From positions 1-37,193 of the forward strand of contig CAXTTV010000024.1 in assembly GCA_964247295.1 (NCBI GenBank): a stretch of 37,193 nucleotides of DNA, in the 5' to 3' direction. The position numbers and the translations under genes were made by a program. Below are positions 24,592-32,520 of the stretch, in pieces. How positions within the stretch are numbered: position 1 is the first letter of the stretch; every line of letters begins with the position of its first letter. The notes below the pieces were generated by a model. That model was not told the DNA's origin, did no database searches, and saw nothing but the letters and a program-made list of their open reading frames with translations. This stretch comes from CAXTTV01 sp964247295 (GTDB lineage: Bacteria > Chloroflexota > Ktedonobacteria > Ktedonobacterales > Ktedonobacteraceae).

Positions 24592-27027
24592 ATGAACGCT
24601 GAAGCATTGATAGGAACTGTGCTTGGAACATGCACCCTCCAACAACTCATCGGACAGGGGGGCATGGGCGCGGTTTTCCTGGCGCAACAATCTCGCCCTC
24701 GCCGTCAGGTCGCAGTAAAAGTTTTATTGCCGATGACCGCGCTTACCCCGAACCAGCGAGCGGCATTTCTGGAGCGCTTCCGTCGAGAGACTGATGCTGC
24801 TGCATCGATGGAGCATCCAAACATTTTGCCAGTTTATGAGTATGGTGAGCAAAGGGGTCTGGCGTATCTGGTCATGCCGTATGTGGGCGGTGGCACGTTA
24901 CGTGACGTGATGGAGAATGAAGGACCTATGGCCTTGCCAAAGGCTATGAGGTATCTGGAACAGCTTGCCGGTGCGCTGGATTATGCGCATGAGCGGGGTG
25001 TTGTCCACCGCGATATTAAACCGGCTAACATATTGATGACTCAAGAGGAGCGCTTGCTGCTGGCTGACTTTGGACTGGTGAAAATTGTTTCTGAGGGGCA
25101 GGCCTCTCAAGTGCGTCTGACCGGTGCGGGTGCACCTGTTGGGACTCCAGAATATATGGCTCCCGAGCAGGTGATGGGCGGAAGTGTAGATGGTCGGGCC
25201 GATCTTTATGCCCTTGGCGTAGTACTTTATCAGATGGTGACGGGTGTGACTCCATTTCAGGGAGATGCACCAATGCAGATTGCGGTCCAGCATCTGCAAA
25301 CACCACCTCCACCAGCAAGTGTTCTGCGTAAGGATCTTCCGGTTGGGGCTGAACAAGTAATTATGAAGTCCCTGTCCAAAAAGCCCGATGAGCGCTATTT
25401 AAAAGCCGAAGAGATGGTTTATGCGTTTCGCCTGGCTCTTCAGGCGGCAGGAGTCACAGTAGGTAATACCGATGAAGATTCTTTGATCTCATCGGTAACA
25501 GGGGTCCGTCTGTTTACGCCACGTGGGCGCGGCCTGTTTGATCCTTCCTGGCAGTCGGGAGTCATCCCGGCTATTGACATAAACAAAATTGCAGATCCGG
25601 TCTCGCCTGCTCAAAATGTTGTAACAACTGCGGTTGCTCAAAGTGCGCCTGCTCAGGCGCATCAGACAGGACTCCTTGGAAATATGAATAGAACAACTCC
25701 CGATAACCAAAATAATTTCTATAACTATGGACAGACGCAGCAATCTGAGCAGAAGGGCTCTCAGCCCACAGCGCCTAAAGCGACTGGCCTGCTTTCTAGC
25801 TATAAAACGGGGCTTTTGACTGGGACAGGTTTGTTGAGTGGCGTGCCAGCTTCAAATAGTGCACAGGCACAGGAAGCGTTTGATCTTGAGTCTCAAGCGA
25901 CCGGGCCTGGTCCTGCTATGAACGCGGCCACGGCTCCCCCCCAGTCCTTCCAGTCTTCAGTCATCAACGACAACTTTTTTGCTCGCCCAACAGGGACCCT
26001 GGCCGGAGGGGGGAACGCCTTCCAGCAATCTCAGAACCTTGTGCCATACAATAATGGCAATCCGACAACCGGGGCGTTGGGCGAGAATGGCAATGGTAGC
26101 TCCAGCACCATTAAGTTGAGCGGCCCTATGAAGGTCGTACAGATGCCTGTAGCTGGTCAGCCTGGTCGCTACGTCACTGGCTTCTTGCCAGTGCTACCTC
26201 AAGAGCCTGAGGAGGCTTCCAAGCGCGATCTCAGCACAAAACAAAAGGTTTTCGCTGGTATTCTGCTTGTTGTGCTTCTAGGTGCTGCGATCATCGGCTA
26301 TTCCTCGCTTAGTTCGCGTTCGGGTTCGCAGAAAAACGCGAACGGAACAACCACCGCTACAAATGCGAACTCTCCGTCGGCCCCAACTACGTCATCAGTT
26401 AACGCCAACATTTTAATCTCAGACCCGTTAACACAGAATATTCATAGCTGGACTGAACACACCCAGGATGATGGCAATCCGCAATACTTTTTTAAAGATG
26501 GGGCTTATCATATTCTGGCAAAGGGCGGTCATGGCGGGGCGGCCTTCCTTCCCAATACTACCCTGGATACTTCCTATGTTTACGCTCTTACAACGAAAGA
26601 GCTCAAGGGCAGTACCGCGAACGATGATGCGAATATCAATGCTTATGGTATGATTTTCCGCTATACCGAGAAAAAGGTGAATAACGGTAACACGGTCCAT
26701 ACATTCTACGCCTTCCAGGTTGAGAACAAAGATGGTGGCAAATACCAGTTCTATAAGTATGATGACACTAATGGACCGGAGAAGGCCTGGGGAGATCCTA
26801 TCTGGGAGAAGCCTCTAGGGAAAGAGTTCCATATAGGGACCGGCGACAAAAATGTGAATAATTTTAAGGTGACCTCGGATGGCAAGAATTTTACTATCAT
26901 GGTGAATGATAAAAAAGTCGATACCGTAAAGACCGATGGGGCTCTAAAGTCGGGCTATGTCGGGATGCTGGTGAACCAGGATAATACCGAGGTGGCTTTC
27001 TCTAATATGTTGATTACTCGAAAGTAA
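24592..27027 (+). CDS. Membrane Ser/Thr protein kinase with exported C-terminal domain
   Basis: 811 aa Hanks-type kinase. Domain order: kinase about 8-285 (P-loop GQGGMGAVF at 21-29, Lys43, catalytic HRDIKPAN at 139-146, DFG 159-161, MAPE 189-192). A long disordered Gln/Asn/Pro/Thr-rich linker (290-540) follows, with several T-G-L-L repeats that may be phosphorylation sites. Then come a conserved juxtamembrane motif KVVQMPVAGQPGRYVTGFLP (about 512-531) and one membrane helix (KVFAGILLVVLLGAAIIGYSS, about 549-569). The outside C-terminal domain of about 220 aa is a predicted beta-sandwich (DPL..NIHSW...FKDGAYHI...FKVTSDGKNFTIMVND..GYVGMLVNQDNTEVAFSN), similar to LamG/3-keto-disaccharide-hydrolase-like folds. 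It probably senses an external ligand, perhaps a glycan. ATG 24592 is chosen over the adjacent TTG. Confidence 0.92.
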   Translation: MNAEALIGTVLGTCTLQQLIGQGGMGAVFLAQQSRPRRQVAVKVLLPMTALTPNQRAAFLERFRRETDAAASMEHPNILPVYEYGEQRGLAYLVMPYVGGGTLRDVMENEGPMALPKAMRYLEQLAGALDYAHERGVVHRDIKPANILMTQEERLLLADFGLVKIVSEGQASQVRLTGAGAPVGTPEYMAPEQVMGGSVDGRADLYALGVVLYQMVTGVTPFQGDAPMQIAVQHLQTPPPPASVLRKDLPVGAEQVIMKSLSKKPDERYLKAEEMVYAFRLALQAAGVTVGNTDEDSLISSVTGVRLFTPRGRGLFDPSWQSGVIPAIDINKIADPVSPAQNVVTTAVAQSAPAQAHQTGLLGNMNRTTPDNQNNFYNYGQTQQSEQKGSQPTAPKATGLLSSYKTGLLTGTGLLSGVPASNSAQAQEAFDLESQATGPGPAMNAATAPPQSFQSSVINDNFFARPTGTLAGGGNAFQQSQNLVPYNNGNPTTGALGENGNGSSSTIKLSGPMKVVQMPVAGQPGRYVTGFLPVLPQEPEEASKRDLSTKQKVFAGILLVVLLGAAIIGYSSLSSRSGSQKNANGTTTATNANSPSAPTTSSVNANILISDPLTQNIHSWTEHTQDDGNPQYFFKDGAYHILAKGGHGGAAFLPNTTLDTSYVYALTTKELKGSTANDDANINAYGMIFRYTEKKVNNGNTVHTFYAFQVENKDGGKYQFYKYDDTNGPEKAWGDPIWEKPLGKEFHIGTGDKNVNNFKVTSDGKNFTIMVNDKKVDTVKTDGALKSGYVGMLVNQDNTEVAFSNMLITRK

Positions 27028-27127
27028 CAAAAACTCAACTGTACTATAGTCCTGCTTCTTCATGCCCGGATTGTCTATTTCGGTATGATAGACGAGGACT
27101 GTGCAGCTTACAAATCGGTGTAAGCCT

Positions 27128-27155
27128 CTTGCCTGGCGTTATTTTAACAGGCAAG
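27128..27155 (+). repeat. Inverted repeat upstream of the kinase-less paralogue
   Basis: CTTGCCTG (27128-27135), a 12-base loop, CAGGCAAG (27148-27155), perfect 8-bp stem. No T-run follows, so it is not a standard terminator; it might be an mRNA leader hairpin or an operator. The 235-base intergenic region holds nothing else clear. Confidence 0.5.
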
Positions 27156-27262
27156 GTGATCCCTGTGATGAGATATGTTGGTGGTTTTGCCAACAAGAGC
27201 GTCCTCAAGATGTGTGTTGTGGAAGGGGCGCGTAACAGTTTTAGAGATGTAAGGAGGCTTTA

Positions 27263-29026
27263 ATGTCTGCTGGTATTCAGCCTGGCGATACTCATGATGA
27301 GGAGCTGAGGCAACGTAGCACTGATCTTTCCTCGAAGGTGTCAAACCGCCCACGGGGAATTCGTGGTAAGACCCGGCTTCAAGGAGCTGTCTCTTCTGAT
27401 CTTGAGCCAGGGCAGCCGGAGTCAGAGCTAGAGAAGCCCGGACCATTTGTCGCCGGACAGAAGCCTGATATTGAGGCCCAACGCTCTTCTAACGTGTCCT
27501 CGCCAGGTCGAGGGAAACATAGCCGCTTGCTTCCTTTGAATAATCAGGAGCAGGACCCGGTATCGGGTGCGCGCACAGCGGATGTGGAAGTCGAGACGCT
27601 CGCGAAGCCACCAATATCTTTTTCCAGGACTTCCGAACCAATGACGCCGGTGCCCGGTAACCTATCGTTCTCAGATCTTCTCGCGGCTAATTCAGCGGTG
27701 GAGCCGCAGAAAAATCCTGTGACTCCCCCCCCTGTGGTCTCTACTTTCTGGAATCCTATGAACCGTCAGGGCGGAGGACCTCAGAGTCAAGCTGAGAGTG
27801 ATCTCACTAACCAGAAGCCACAGAATATGCAAGGGTTGGGTGGTCTGAATAACTCGGCCAGCCTGAATGGTATTACCAATACTCCAACGTCATCTCTACC
27901 GAATGGAAAAACAACGGGCATTCTGGCGAAACTTCCTGGCGGTAATTCGGGTATATTTATTCCGACTTCCACAAATGCTACCAGCCAGTTACCGGAGACA
28001 GGAAGGGCCACAAGAGTGCTCTCGGTCTCGGGTATCACAGGTTCTCTCCCGCCACTTAATGCGGATGCCGGGGAAACGGGTTCGATGACGCTGGCAAATC
28101 CTATGAAGGTTGTACAGATGCCTGTAGCTGGTCAGCCCGGTCGCTATGTCACAGGCTTTTTACCGGTCCTGCCCCAGGAGGCTCCAGCAGAGCCAACGCG
28201 AGCTACCAGGTTAACCGGGCACCTTAAAAAGCGGTACCATGGACTGAGCACACTTCAAAAGCGCATTGGTGGGACATTTGCGGCTGTAGATGTGCTGGGA
28301 TTACTAGGTTCAATTTTTGTAGCGAACCAGACGCAGACATTGTCAAACCAGAAGCCGGTAGTGCAATCGCAGAATAATCCGAAAACAATAATCACGCAGA
28401 GTTCAGCCTCCAACATCATCCTGGAGGACCCTCTAAAAGCCAACATTCATAACTGGCTGGTCTCTAATAATGGTTCCACCTTGGCCCACTTCCAGAACGG
28501 TGCGTACCATCTAACAAATAATGACGCGGATCGCAGCTCGCCCTCGGTTTTGCCCGATCTTCCAGATGATGTTACCTCTAACCCTCTGGCTTATTCTGTG
28601 ACAATGCAGCAAATAAAAGGGGACGAGGGGACTGCCGATAATGCCTTTGGTGTCATTATGCGCTTCAATCAGACAAAGAAGGGCGGCGACACCAAGACCC
28701 GCTTCTACAGCTTTGAGGTCTCAAATACCAAAGATGGTGAGTACCATTTTTGGAAGTATGATGACTCTCAGCTAGATGAAAATAATAGTCCCTGGAAATC
28801 GCTCTGGAAACACCAGTCTGGCAAAGAGTTTCATCAGGGGAAAGGTTCCAAGAAGGTCAACACCTTTAAGGTGTTCGCTGATGGCAAAAACTTTACGCTC
28901 TATGTTAATAATCAAAAGGTGGGTACCGTTCAAGATGACTCGTTCAAGAGCGGGACAGTGGGCATGTTGGTAGCACTGAAGGACTCAGAAGTAGCCTTTT
29001 CGGATCTCCGCTTGACGAAAAATTGA
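27263..29026 (+). CDS. Kinase-less paralogue of the Ser/Thr kinase
   Basis: 587 aa. It repeats the architecture of the preceding kinase without the kinase domain: a disordered N-terminal region (1-275) with Thr/Pro-rich motifs, then the same juxtamembrane motif KVVQMPVAGQPGRYVTGFLP (about 284-303). A weaker hydrophobic segment follows (GGTFAAVDVLGLLGSIFVA, about 336-354). It ends with the exported beta-sandwich (DPLKANIHNW...FQNGAYHL...FKVFADGKNFTLYVNNQKVGTV...GTVGMLVALKDSEVAFSDLRLTKN). ATG 27263 has AAGGAGG (27251-27257) five bases upstream. It may be a substrate, partner or decoy of the kinase; the disordered region offers phosphorylation sites. The family has no name I can give. Confidence 0.75.
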   Translation: MSAGIQPGDTHDEELRQRSTDLSSKVSNRPRGIRGKTRLQGAVSSDLEPGQPESELEKPGPFVAGQKPDIEAQRSSNVSSPGRGKHSRLLPLNNQEQDPVSGARTADVEVETLAKPPISFSRTSEPMTPVPGNLSFSDLLAANSAVEPQKNPVTPPPVVSTFWNPMNRQGGGPQSQAESDLTNQKPQNMQGLGGLNNSASLNGITNTPTSSLPNGKTTGILAKLPGGNSGIFIPTSTNATSQLPETGRATRVLSVSGITGSLPPLNADAGETGSMTLANPMKVVQMPVAGQPGRYVTGFLPVLPQEAPAEPTRATRLTGHLKKRYHGLSTLQKRIGGTFAAVDVLGLLGSIFVANQTQTLSNQKPVVQSQNNPKTIITQSSASNIILEDPLKANIHNWLVSNNGSTLAHFQNGAYHLTNNDADRSSPSVLPDLPDDVTSNPLAYSVTMQQIKGDEGTADNAFGVIMRFNQTKKGGDTKTRFYSFEVSNTKDGEYHFWKYDDSQLDENNSPWKSLWKHQSGKEFHQGKGSKKVNTFKVFADGKNFTLYVNNQKVGTVQDDSFKSGTVGMLVALKDSEVAFSDLRLTKN

Positions 29027-29082
29027 TTGCTACTGTACAGTACTACTGTTGCTTATAGCCATTTATCGGTGGAGGCTCCATT

Positions 29083-29475
29083 TTGTTAGATTTATTTATT
29101 ACTGTGACTCTAGTAATTACTGGGTTCCTGTTCTTATTGAATGTATTTCTGGTAATTGTCCGTCGAGATAAATCAAAGGCTGAGGTTTGGTCCTATGTGG
29201 CTGCCAGCGTTGTTGAGCTGGCTCTCTTCCTGTTTGCTCTCTTTTTCCGCATCGGGGTGATCCAGAAAGTCCCTTTTTCGCTGCCTCAAGGGTCAACGTA
29301 CAACCGGGCGGAGATTGCCGCCGCTCTGGCTCTGGGGCTGGGGCTATTTCCCGCCGCCTACTGGCAGGGGACCTCGCTCTCTCAACTGCGCAAACGGATG
29401 GCGGATGACGCGAAGGTGATTAAGCAGCGTGATGGTGGTGTGCGTGTCAAAACGCCAGGTGAGTGGATTAATTAG
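29083..29475 (+). CDS. Small membrane protein, unknown
   Basis: 130 aa, probable TTG start at 29083 with GGTGGAGG (29069-29076, six bases before). Three predicted transmembrane helices: LFITVTLVITGFLFLLNVFLVIV, VAASVVELALFLFALFFRI, and AAALALGLGLFPAAYW. A basic cytoplasmic tail (QLRKRMADDAKVIKQRDGGVRVKTPGEWIN) follows. No family recognised. It starts 56 bases after the kinase-less paralogue on the same strand and may belong with it. A strong hairpin follows its stop. Confidence 0.65.
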   Translation: MLDLFITVTLVITGFLFLLNVFLVIVRRDKSKAEVWSYVAASVVELALFLFALFFRIGVIQKVPFSLPQGSTYNRAEIAAALALGLGLFPAAYWQGTSLSQLRKRMADDAKVIKQRDGGVRVKTPGEWIN

Positions 29476-29489
29476 CCATTGAATATTAG

Positions 29490-29527
29490 AAGGACCGGAA
29501 GATGTTCAGGAACATCTTCCGGTCCTT
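29490..29527. terminator. Long perfect hairpin between convergent genes
   Basis: AAGGACCGGAAGATGTT (29490-29506) and its exact complement AACATCTTCCGGTCCTT (29511-29527) give a 17-bp perfect stem with a 4-base loop. It lies between the stop codons of two convergent genes, where a bidirectional terminator would be expected, but there is no T-run on either side. Confidence 0.55.
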
Positions 29528-29530
29528 GAT

Positions 29531-30019
29531 CTATATTGATAGAACGGGTTCTTTTGTATTTTGATCCGGCTTGAGAGCGTCGGAAGGTTTATTCTTTTCA
29601 TCGAATACAGCCTTAATTGTCTTTGCTCTTGTGAGATCAGCCCCAAGTAGATTCGCCCCACGCAGGTCGCTGTTGCTAAGGTCTGCTTCTCTCAGATTGG
29701 TATGCGAGAGGTTGGCATTCCGAAGATCGGCACCGTGAACGTTTGCCTTCTGAAGATTGGCTCCACTGAAGTTGGCGTTTCTACCATCAATATGGCGCAT
29801 ATCTGCTTCTTGTAAATTAGCTTTTTGCAGATCGGCCTCTTGCAGGTTCGCTTCTGTGAGGTCTGCTTCATGAAGATCAAATTCACGTAAATCAAAACTT
29901 TGCATCTGAGCCTGATGAAGATCAGGCTCGACTGCCTGAACATCGGGATTGACCTGCCGCCACTTATTCCATAGAGATTTTCCGGACGAAACAAGATCTA
30001 TAAGACTTTGACGTGTCAT
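29531..30019 (-). CDS. Pentapeptide-repeat protein
   Basis: 162 aa. A disordered or helical N-terminus (1-35) is followed by about 18 A(D/N)LXX repeats (for example ADLTEANLQEADLQKANLQEAD, then SNSDLRGANLLGADLTRA), which should fold as a right-handed quadrilateral beta-helix. Such proteins often mimic DNA or protect gyrase, but many have no known function. The tail (KAVFDEKNKPSDALKPDQ) is charged. ATG 30019 has AGGAAG about ten bases upstream and its own promoter. It is convergent with the small membrane protein gene. Confidence 0.9.
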   Translation of the reverse strand: MTRQSLIDLVSSGKSLWNKWRQVNPDVQAVEPDLHQAQMQSFDLREFDLHEADLTEANLQEADLQKANLQEADMRHIDGRNANFSGANLQKANVHGADLRNANLSHTNLREADLSNSDLRGANLLGADLTRAKTIKAVFDEKNKPSDALKPDQNTKEPVLSI

Positions 30020-30065
30020 GAGTGCCCGCTTCCTGTTTTATGTTTTAGGTGATTTATGGTGACAT

Positions 30066-30093
30066 AGAATAAAGAGTATTGTTCGCGTGTCAA
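30066..30093 (-). promoter_or_regulatory. Promoter of the pentapeptide-repeat gene
   Basis: On the minus strand TTGACA (30093-30088), a 16-base spacer, TATTCT (30071-30066). A perfect -35; the start codon is 47 bases downstream. Confidence 0.65.
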
Positions 30094-30171
30094 TGTCGGC
30101 TGGCTTTTCCTGACACAACAGTTGTTAACAAGGTAGTATATACGAGGACCCGCTCACCAATCTTGCTATTT

Positions 30172-30303
30172 CTAGACTCGATCATTAAAGTGGTTCCGCT
30201 TGTTTTCCTGCGATCGCTTCCGAACTTCATTGCGGTAAGACATGTAACTAAATGCGCAGACAAAGATAATCAGGATCAAGAGTAGGAGGAGGGACGGTTG
30301 CAT
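30172..30303 (-). CDS. Possible small membrane protein (43 aa)
   Basis: Short frame MQPSLLLLLILIIFVCAFSY followed by a charged tail (MSYRNEVRKRSQENKRNHFNDRV). One membrane helix plus a basic cytoplasmic end, with AAAGGA eight bases before the ATG at 30303. This is a reasonable small-protein gene but has no homology support, and the stretch is otherwise AT-rich and empty. Confidence 0.4.
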   Translation of the reverse strand: MQPSLLLLLILIIFVCAFSYMSYRNEVRKRSQENKRNHFNDRV

Positions 30304-30309
30304 AAAGCT

Positions 30310-30824
30310 ATCCTTTGCCAGAAGGGAATGTATTCTGAGCATGAAGTGAAAACATGGTTGTGGGGAAGTGCACATAGTTGCATCTATGATACTCTTTAAG
30401 TATATACTATTTTTTGGGATAATTCTATATATATTAGATCAATGATCGGTAGCTTTCACATTTTTATATGATGTAGTGGAGTAAAGCTCATGATGTAAAA
30501 AATGAAACGCACCCTGGATCAATCAATCTCACCGGCAGGCTTTTGTATATGTGACTTTGTATCTCTCTATTGCGTAATAGTTATGGAGTACTCTAATGCA
30601 ATTTGATACAATCCACCGTCTATTCACGTTTAATAAGTAAGAAAAGCCTGACTGTTCTCCCTTCATTTCTTTGAATTTTTATCAGAAAGTACTAAGATTT
30701 TCATTTCTTCTAGCTGTGGCACTGGTTTTATGTCAGAATAGGCGATAGAACCATATATATTGTTCGGATGGTGATAATGGCGGGGGCGAACTATTATGTA
30801 TTGAGCGAACAAGGAGGCTTGATT
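30310..30824. other. AT-rich intergenic stretch, no gene seen
   Basis: About 515 bases between the small possible membrane protein and the secreted protein gene. It has runs such as TATATA and TTTTTT, and no ribosome site, RNA gene or clear promoter pair was found; the promoter of the next gene should lie here. Confidence 0.6.
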
Positions 30825-31379
30825 ATGTCATATTTTTGTAGCGCGGTAAAATGGGAGAACGCTTGGCGAATTCGGACCTTCGCGCTCGGGCTAATTGTCC
30901 TGGTGCTGGGGTTGGGATCACAGATCGCTGTGAATACCTTGACTGCTGGCGCTCAGATGCTGAAGGTGAATGTCTCAGCTCATGTCAATCACTCGATTAC
31001 TCTTATAAAAGTTAATGATGCGAGTCTGTGTTCAGTTGCAACCTCTCAGTTTGCGATTGGATCGGTTCTGGCACTTTATAATTCTGATGGAACTTTTAAC
31101 CGCCGCTGTATCGCGGTTGATAAAGAGCATGGAGCCAAAAATGGTCAGATCTCTCTAGTGTTTTCGGATCTTAAATCTGTCGCGAACTGGCATACCCATC
31201 AAATGTATGTACAGGTCGTGAATAATGGTAAAAATAGCCCCTATACATCTCTTGTTACGAATTTTCAAAATCAGGAGCGCCATCTTATTTGTAATGCGAA
31301 ACATCCTTCTCCCTCTCTAAAAAAATGCGCTTCGTCTAATTCTATATCCTCCACTTCTAACTGTACTTGCAAGCAGTAA
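30825..31379 (+). CDS. Secreted or membrane-anchored protein, unknown
   Basis: 184 aa starting at ATG 30825, chosen because AAGGAGG (30811-30817) lies seven bases upstream; the frame extends to 30768 without such a site. A hydrophobic N-terminal segment (TFALGLIVLVLGLGSQIAVNTL) serves as signal or anchor. The mature part shows beta-rich sequence and a Cys pair; the C-terminal ~25 aa is rich in Ser and Cys (CNAKHPSPSLKKCASSNS and TSNCTC). Family not recognised. It is single, with a strong terminator at its 3' end. Confidence 0.75.
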   Translation: MSYFCSAVKWENAWRIRTFALGLIVLVLGLGSQIAVNTLTAGAQMLKVNVSAHVNHSITLIKVNDASLCSVATSQFAIGSVLALYNSDGTFNRRCIAVDKEHGAKNGQISLVFSDLKSVANWHTHQMYVQVVNNGKNSPYTSLVTNFQNQERHLICNAKHPSPSLKKCASSNSISSTSNCTCKQ

Positions 31380-31398
31380 TCCTGCTTGCAATGTTTTT
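31367..31398 (+). terminator. Rho-independent terminator overlapping a stop codon
   Basis: TTGCAAGCAG (31367-31376), five bases, CTGCTTGCAA (31382-31391), then TGTTTTTTCC. The left arm lies within the last codons of the secreted protein gene and its TAA is in the loop. Confidence 0.9.
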
Positions 31399-31626
31399 TC
31401 CATTGGAATGCGCCTCATCTCCCTCCAACTTCCCCTTGAATGGCGTATGAATTCCCCCTTTTTGAGATTTCTCCCTCTCTTACGTTCATCTCTATAGAAA
31501 GATACATTCTGCAATTTGTTATATTTTGTATAGCATTTCGCTATAACTTTTTCTGTCCAGGTCCGTATCGTATAAAGTAGATGTAACGCATCTGTAGATA
31601 GATCTTTCATGGAGGATTTGAAGCGC

Positions 31627-32496
31627 ATGTCTATGTTCCCCAATCCTGAGCGTCCTTCTGTTTCAGAGGTCTCTCAGCCTATTGCAGCACCCCAGGAGGT
31701 TGCGGCAGTCAATTCAGCTCCTTTCGCGGTAATGACACAGAATCTTGTGCGTACTTTCGGTCAGAAAATGGCGGTTAATCATCTAAATCTAACTGTACGG
31801 CGGGGTGAATTTTTTGGCTTTCTGGGCCCCAATGGTGCGGGCAAAAGTACAAGTATTAAAATGATGGTGGGCCTGCTGCGCCCGACTTCGGGCTCGGTTC
31901 AGGTGGCGGGTGTTGATGTCTGGCATGATCCTCTTCGCGCTCGCACCCTGATGGGGGTCTTGCCTGAATACCTGAACCTGTATGAGCGTCTCTCTGGACG
32001 CGAGTTTGTGCGTTTCTCTGGCAATATGTATGGTGTACCAAAAGAGGATATCAATCGTCGGACAGAGGAACTGCTCCAGGTGCTGACCCTTCAGGAGGAT
32101 GCGGATAAGCTGATTGTAGATTACTCGGTAGGGATGCGTAAGAAGATTGCTTTGGCGGCGGCGATTATTCATCGTCCAGAGGTGCTATTCCTGGATGAGC
32201 CTTTTGAGGGGATCGATCCGGTCAGTTCTCGGGTGGTGCGTGACATTCTACATGATCTAACGCGCCGTGGGACGACTATTTTCTTTTCTTCCCATATTAT
32301 GGAACTGGTAGAGCGCCTCTGCACACGCGTGGGGATTATCAATCAAGGGACACTGGTCGCTGAAGGCTCACTTCAAGAATTACGGGCGCGCGCCCGTAGC
32401 TTTTCTACCGATGGGCATGAGGCCTCGCTTGAAGACATCTTCCTGAATATTGTGGGGGCTCCTAATGAGAACCATAATTTGAGCTGGTTAGAGTAG
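31627..32496 (+). CDS. ABC transporter ATP-binding protein
   Basis: 289 aa from ATG 31627 (GGAGG at 31611-31615; ATG 31609 lies in the same frame but before that site). An extra N-terminal ~30 aa (MSMFPNPERPSVSEVSQPIA) precedes the ATPase domain. Walker A is GPNGAGKST, signature YSVGMRKKIAL, Walker B VLFLDEPFEGIDP, H-loop SSHIMEL. CcmA/DrrA-type exporter ATPase of the 'ABC-2' group. The next gene, 24 bases after, encodes the permease. Substrate unknown. Distinct in sequence from the ATPase at 11542. Confidence 0.93.
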   Translation: MSMFPNPERPSVSEVSQPIAAPQEVAAVNSAPFAVMTQNLVRTFGQKMAVNHLNLTVRRGEFFGFLGPNGAGKSTSIKMMVGLLRPTSGSVQVAGVDVWHDPLRARTLMGVLPEYLNLYERLSGREFVRFSGNMYGVPKEDINRRTEELLQVLTLQEDADKLIVDYSVGMRKKIALAAAIIHRPEVLFLDEPFEGIDPVSSRVVRDILHDLTRRGTTIFFSSHIMELVERLCTRVGIINQGTLVAEGSLQELRARARSFSTDGHEASLEDIFLNIVGAPNENHNLSWLE

Positions 32497-32520
32497 TAGA
32501 GAAGGGTAAAAAAGATCGCT

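Noticed and set aside
27128..27155. Terminator for the kinase gene
   Set aside because: A good stem, but with a 12-base loop and no T-run; kept only as an inverted repeat.
30717..30733. Sigma-54-like TGGCAC before the secreted protein gene
   Set aside because: The -12 element is not TTGC, and this bacterial group is not known for sigma-54 promoters.
31609..31626. Earlier start codon for the second ABC ATPase
   Set aside because: ATG 31609 has no ribosome site before it; GGAGG falls just after it and serves ATG 31627.
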